A stretch of DNA of 33,464 bases, taken from Fibrobacter sp. (GTDB taxonomy: Bacteria; Fibrobacterota; Fibrobacteria; Fibrobacterales; Fibrobacteraceae). The translations under genes and the position numbers were made by a program. Below are positions 31,158-33,464 of this stretch, piece after piece (the stretch's first letter is position 1; every line of letters starts with the position of its first letter). Where the stretch lies: the NCBI GenBank assembly GCA_017550445.1, contig JAFZOV010000130.1, positions 1-33,464 of the forward strand. The letters run 5' to 3'. The notes under the pieces are model-generated. The model was not told where the DNA came from and searched no databases. It was given only the letters and a program-made list of their open reading frames with translations.

Positions 31158-33464
31158 GGTTCGAGACCCAAACCTTCAAGGCGCCTAAATCCTTGCGCAG
31201 AAACTGCAACAATTCGGGAGTGTAAACCACTTTCTTGTTCTTAAGCGAAAGCACATGGACATTGCCCGATTCGGTTTCCACATGAGCAACGATTTCACAG
31301 CCACGTTCGCCTTCGAAGGGTTCGTACTTTTCCATGGCCGTCAAAAGCTTGTCGGCAAAAGCATCGTCTACCATCGAAGAATAAAGTACCACGTGAATGT
31401 GGCTCACCATATCCGAGCGTACACGGTCCAGCTGAATCACTTCTTCAACAACCAGCTGCATGCCATCGCCCATACGCTGGCGTTCCAAGGTTCCCTTTAC
31501 CAGCACGCGGTCATCAAGCGCCACAGTATCGCGGAATTTTTCCCACAGGTCCTTCTTGAAGAACATTTCCAAGTCGCCATGGAAATCTTGAATAGAACCC
31601 GCGCCAATCGTATCGCCGCGCTTGGTTTCAATGGAACGAAGCTTTGTTACCACGCCGCCCACAATCACGGTTCCGCCTTCGTGGCGAGAAAGTTCTTCTT
31701 CATCTAAGGAGCAAGAGGTAAAGCCCTGCAGTTCCGGGCGGAATTCATCAAGCGGATGGCCCGAAAGGAACAAGCCCACCACGTCGCGCTCCTTATTGAG
31801 CATTTCCATGGCAGACCAATCTTCAGCCTCTTCGAGGACCTCGGCGGAGCTATCCATCGAAGGCGCGCCGCCACCCATGTCAAAGAGCGACATCTGTCCG
31901 CGGTCTTTATCTTCTTGGTGTCTGGAAGCCACTTCCATGGCACGATCTACGGTCGCCATAAGCACGGCGCGGCTTCCCGGGAATTCGTCGAGAGCGCCGG
32001 CCATGATCAAGCTTTCAATCAGGCGCTTGTTCATCGGCGGGCGCTTTTCTTTCTGTTCGCCCTGGTATTCGGTCACGCGCTTGCAGAAATCGAATATGTC
32101 CTTGAACTTGCCGCGACGTTCTCTTTCTGCGATAATATCTTCGACAACAGCGATACCCACGTTACGAATGCCAGCCAGGCCGAACAGAATCTGGCCTTCC
32201 GTATTCGCAACAAATTCACCCATCGACGCATTGATATTCGGCGACACCACATCGATATCCAGACGCTTACATTCCAAAATGATAGTCACGATATCTTCGG
32301 TCTTACCCATTTTAGACGTCATCGAAGCGGCCATGTATTCGGGGCCATAATGCGCCTTAAGGTATGCCGTCTGGTAAGCCACGTAAGCGTAAGCAGCCGC
32401 ATGACTCTTGTTGAATGCGTATCCGCAGAACGGAAGCACCGCATTCCACACCTTCTGAATCATTTCCTTGTCGTAGCCCTTGTCCAAGCACTTCTGGAAA
32501 AACTCCGGTTCGAGTTTAGCCATCTTTTCGGGCATCTTCTTGGCCATGATACGACGAATGTTATCAGCGCCACCCAGCGTGTAGCCACCCAGAATCTGGG
32601 CAAGCTTCATCACCTGTTCCTGGTACACAATCACGCCGTAGGTTTCGCCAAGCACCTGTTCCAAATCCGGGTGGTAACAGTCGATTTCTTCTTGACCGTT
32701 CTTACGGGCAATAAAGTGCGGAATCTGGTCAATCGGCCCCGGACGATACAGGGCGTTCATAGCGATCAAGTCAAAAATTCGCGTAGGCTTCAGTTCGCGC
32801 AGGTACTTCTGCATACCCGGAGATTCGAACTGGAACACCGTCGTGGTCATGCCCTTGCCCAGCAAGTCGAAGGTTTCCTTGTCATCCAAGGGAATATGTC
32901 CCATGTCAACTTCAATCTTGCGATTTTTCTTGACCATGTTCACCGTGTCTTGAATGATCGACAAGTTGATAAGGCCAAGGAAGTCCATCTTCAAAAGTCC
33001 GATGTCTTCGGCGTAGTGCTTGTCGTACATCACCACCGGAGTATCTTCGGGGGCGGCGCGGTACAAAGGAGCAAGGTTATAAATCGGGGTCGGCGTAATC
33101 ACCACACCGCAAGCATGCACACCTGTCTGGCGCGGCAAATCTTCGAGCTTTTTGGCGATATCCCACAAGTTTTGGTAACTGGCGCGGCTGCCAATCATCG
33201 CCTGCAAGGGTTCGGGGCTATAACCGTCTTCAAGGTTATTGCCCTTCTTGTCTTTACCCGTCCAAGCCTGCTTTAGGCTGAAATTCAAAGTACGCTGCGG
33301 GAACAGCTTGGTAATCTGTTTTGCTTCGGCAGGCGGGAGCCCGAGCACACGGGCCACGTCGGTAATAACCGCCTTCGATTTGAGCATACCGTAGGTGATA
33401 ATCTGGCCTACGCATTCCTTGCCGTACTTATCCGTCACGTACTGAATCACGCGACCTCGGTCAC
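31144..33464 (-). CDS. dnaE: DNA polymerase III subunit alpha, C-terminal part
   Basis: The gene enters from the right edge; about 772 residues are visible and the frame stays open to the window end. The first visible residues DRGRVIQYVTDKYGKECVGQIITYG are the stretch just after the catalytic PDIDxD motif, which lies outside. Further blocks are GVHACGVVITP, LLKMDFLGLINLSII, ALYRPGPIDQIPHFIARKNG, YQEQVMKLAQILGGYTLGGADNIRRIMAKK and FNKSHAAAYAYVAYQTAYLKAHY. The C-terminal third has an OB-fold nucleic-acid-binding region (VIVGGVVTKLRSIETKRGD) and a tau-binding-type tail. This is the replicative polymerase. It overlaps lpxB by 14 bases. Confidence 0.96.
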   Translation of the reverse strand, partial: DRGRVIQYVTDKYGKECVGQIITYGMLKSKAVITDVARVLGLPPAEAKQITKLFPQRTLNFSLKQAWTGKDKKGNNLEDGYSPEPLQAMIGSRASYQNLWDIAKKLEDLPRQTGVHACGVVITPTPIYNLAPLYRAAPEDTPVVMYDKHYAEDIGLLKMDFLGLINLSIIQDTVNMVKKNRKIEVDMGHIPLDDKETFDLLGKGMTTTVFQFESPGMQKYLRELKPTRIFDLIAMNALYRPGPIDQIPHFIARKNGQEEIDCYHPDLEQVLGETYGVIVYQEQVMKLAQILGGYTLGGADNIRRIMAKKMPEKMAKLEPEFFQKCLDKGYDKEMIQKVWNAVLPFCGYAFNKSHAAAYAYVAYQTAYLKAHYGPEYMAASMTSKMGKTEDIVTIILECKRLDIDVVSPNINASMGEFVANTEGQILFGLAGIRNVGIAVVEDIIAERERRGKFKDIFDFCKRVTEYQGEQKEKRPPMNKRLIESLIMAGALDEFPGSRAVLMATVDRAMEVASRHQEDKDRGQMSLFDMGGGAPSMDSSAEVLEEAEDWSAMEMLNKERDVVGLFLSGHPLDEFRPELQGFTSCSLDEEELSRHEGGTVIVGGVVTKLRSIETKRGDTIGAGSIQDFHGDLEMFFKKDLWEKFRDTVALDDRVLVKGTLERQRMGDGMQLVVEEVIQLDRVRSDMVSHIHVVLYSSMVDDAFADKLLTAMEKYEPFEGERGCEIVAHVETESGNVHVLSLKNKKVVYTPELLQFLRKDLGALKVWVSNRAKR

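Noticed and set aside
31158..31170. GGTTCGAGACCC, resembling a tRNA T-loop
   Set aside because: No acceptor or anticodon stem surrounds it, and it lies inside the dnaE coding sequence.
31756..33276. 506-codon frame antisense to dnaE
   Set aside because: DnaE motifs on the minus strand are unmistakable. The antisense frame is a codon-bias artefact.

Overview
The window reads as a chromosomal segment of a Fibrobacter species (F. succinogenes-like). Two lineage markers support this. One is a protein of the Fibrobacter paralogous family TIGR02147 (967-1800). The other is a large secreted fibro-slime protein (20097-22871). The remaining content fits a Gram-negative, lipid A-making anaerobe: lipoproteins, lpxB, yajC, a SpoIID-like protein and an iron-sulfur PurF. 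No rRNA, tRNA, CRISPR array, phage or transposase was recognised, and no gene-free stretch exceeds 300 bases.

Layout. 1-338 (-): N-terminus of a phosphohexomutase. 475-785: small coiled-coil frame with a damaged or unusual start. 867-4724: accessory block with a 13-bp inverted repeat around a promoter, a TIGR02147 regulator, a three-repeat lipoprotein and a second lipoprotein. 4744-6568: dapA and an acidic, cysteine-containing unknown. 6758-10220 (-): DUF1846 protein and a diguanylate cyclase with a duplicated sensor domain. 10374-11840: purF. 12064-16087: rpsP-rimM-trmD-rplS followed by two tightly coupled cyclic-nucleotide-binding-fold proteins. 16243-19990: yajC, def, a SpoIID/LytB protein and a CDKAL1/e-MtaB-like tRNA methylthiotransferase. 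20097-22871 (-): fibro-slime protein. 23088-26581: membrane-anchored unknown coupled to topoisomerase III. 26574-26715 (-): candidate small RNA. 26808-28106 (-): unknown. 28218-30110: mutL. 30063-33464 (-): lpxB and the truncated dnaE, overlapping mutL tail to tail.

The most unusual signal is a set of small repeats that sits in intergenic regions and also inside reading frames. One class is palindromic, of the form GTCATtCC...GGaATCTCC or CGTCATTGCGAG...GCAATCC. The other class is heptamer arrays: (GACGARA)n, (TTACTAG)n and (AATGTGW)n, often wrapped around a short GC-rich hairpin. Copies are translated in frame within topoisomerase III (four segments), LpxB (two), the SpoIID-like protein and the methylthiotransferase. 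This resembles in principle the Rickettsia palindromic elements found in coding genes. Other leads are the self-contained operator, regulator and lipoprotein module; the candidate structured RNA behind topB; and a MutL whose endonuclease motifs are degenerate. All family assignments come from reading the sequence; no database search was run.
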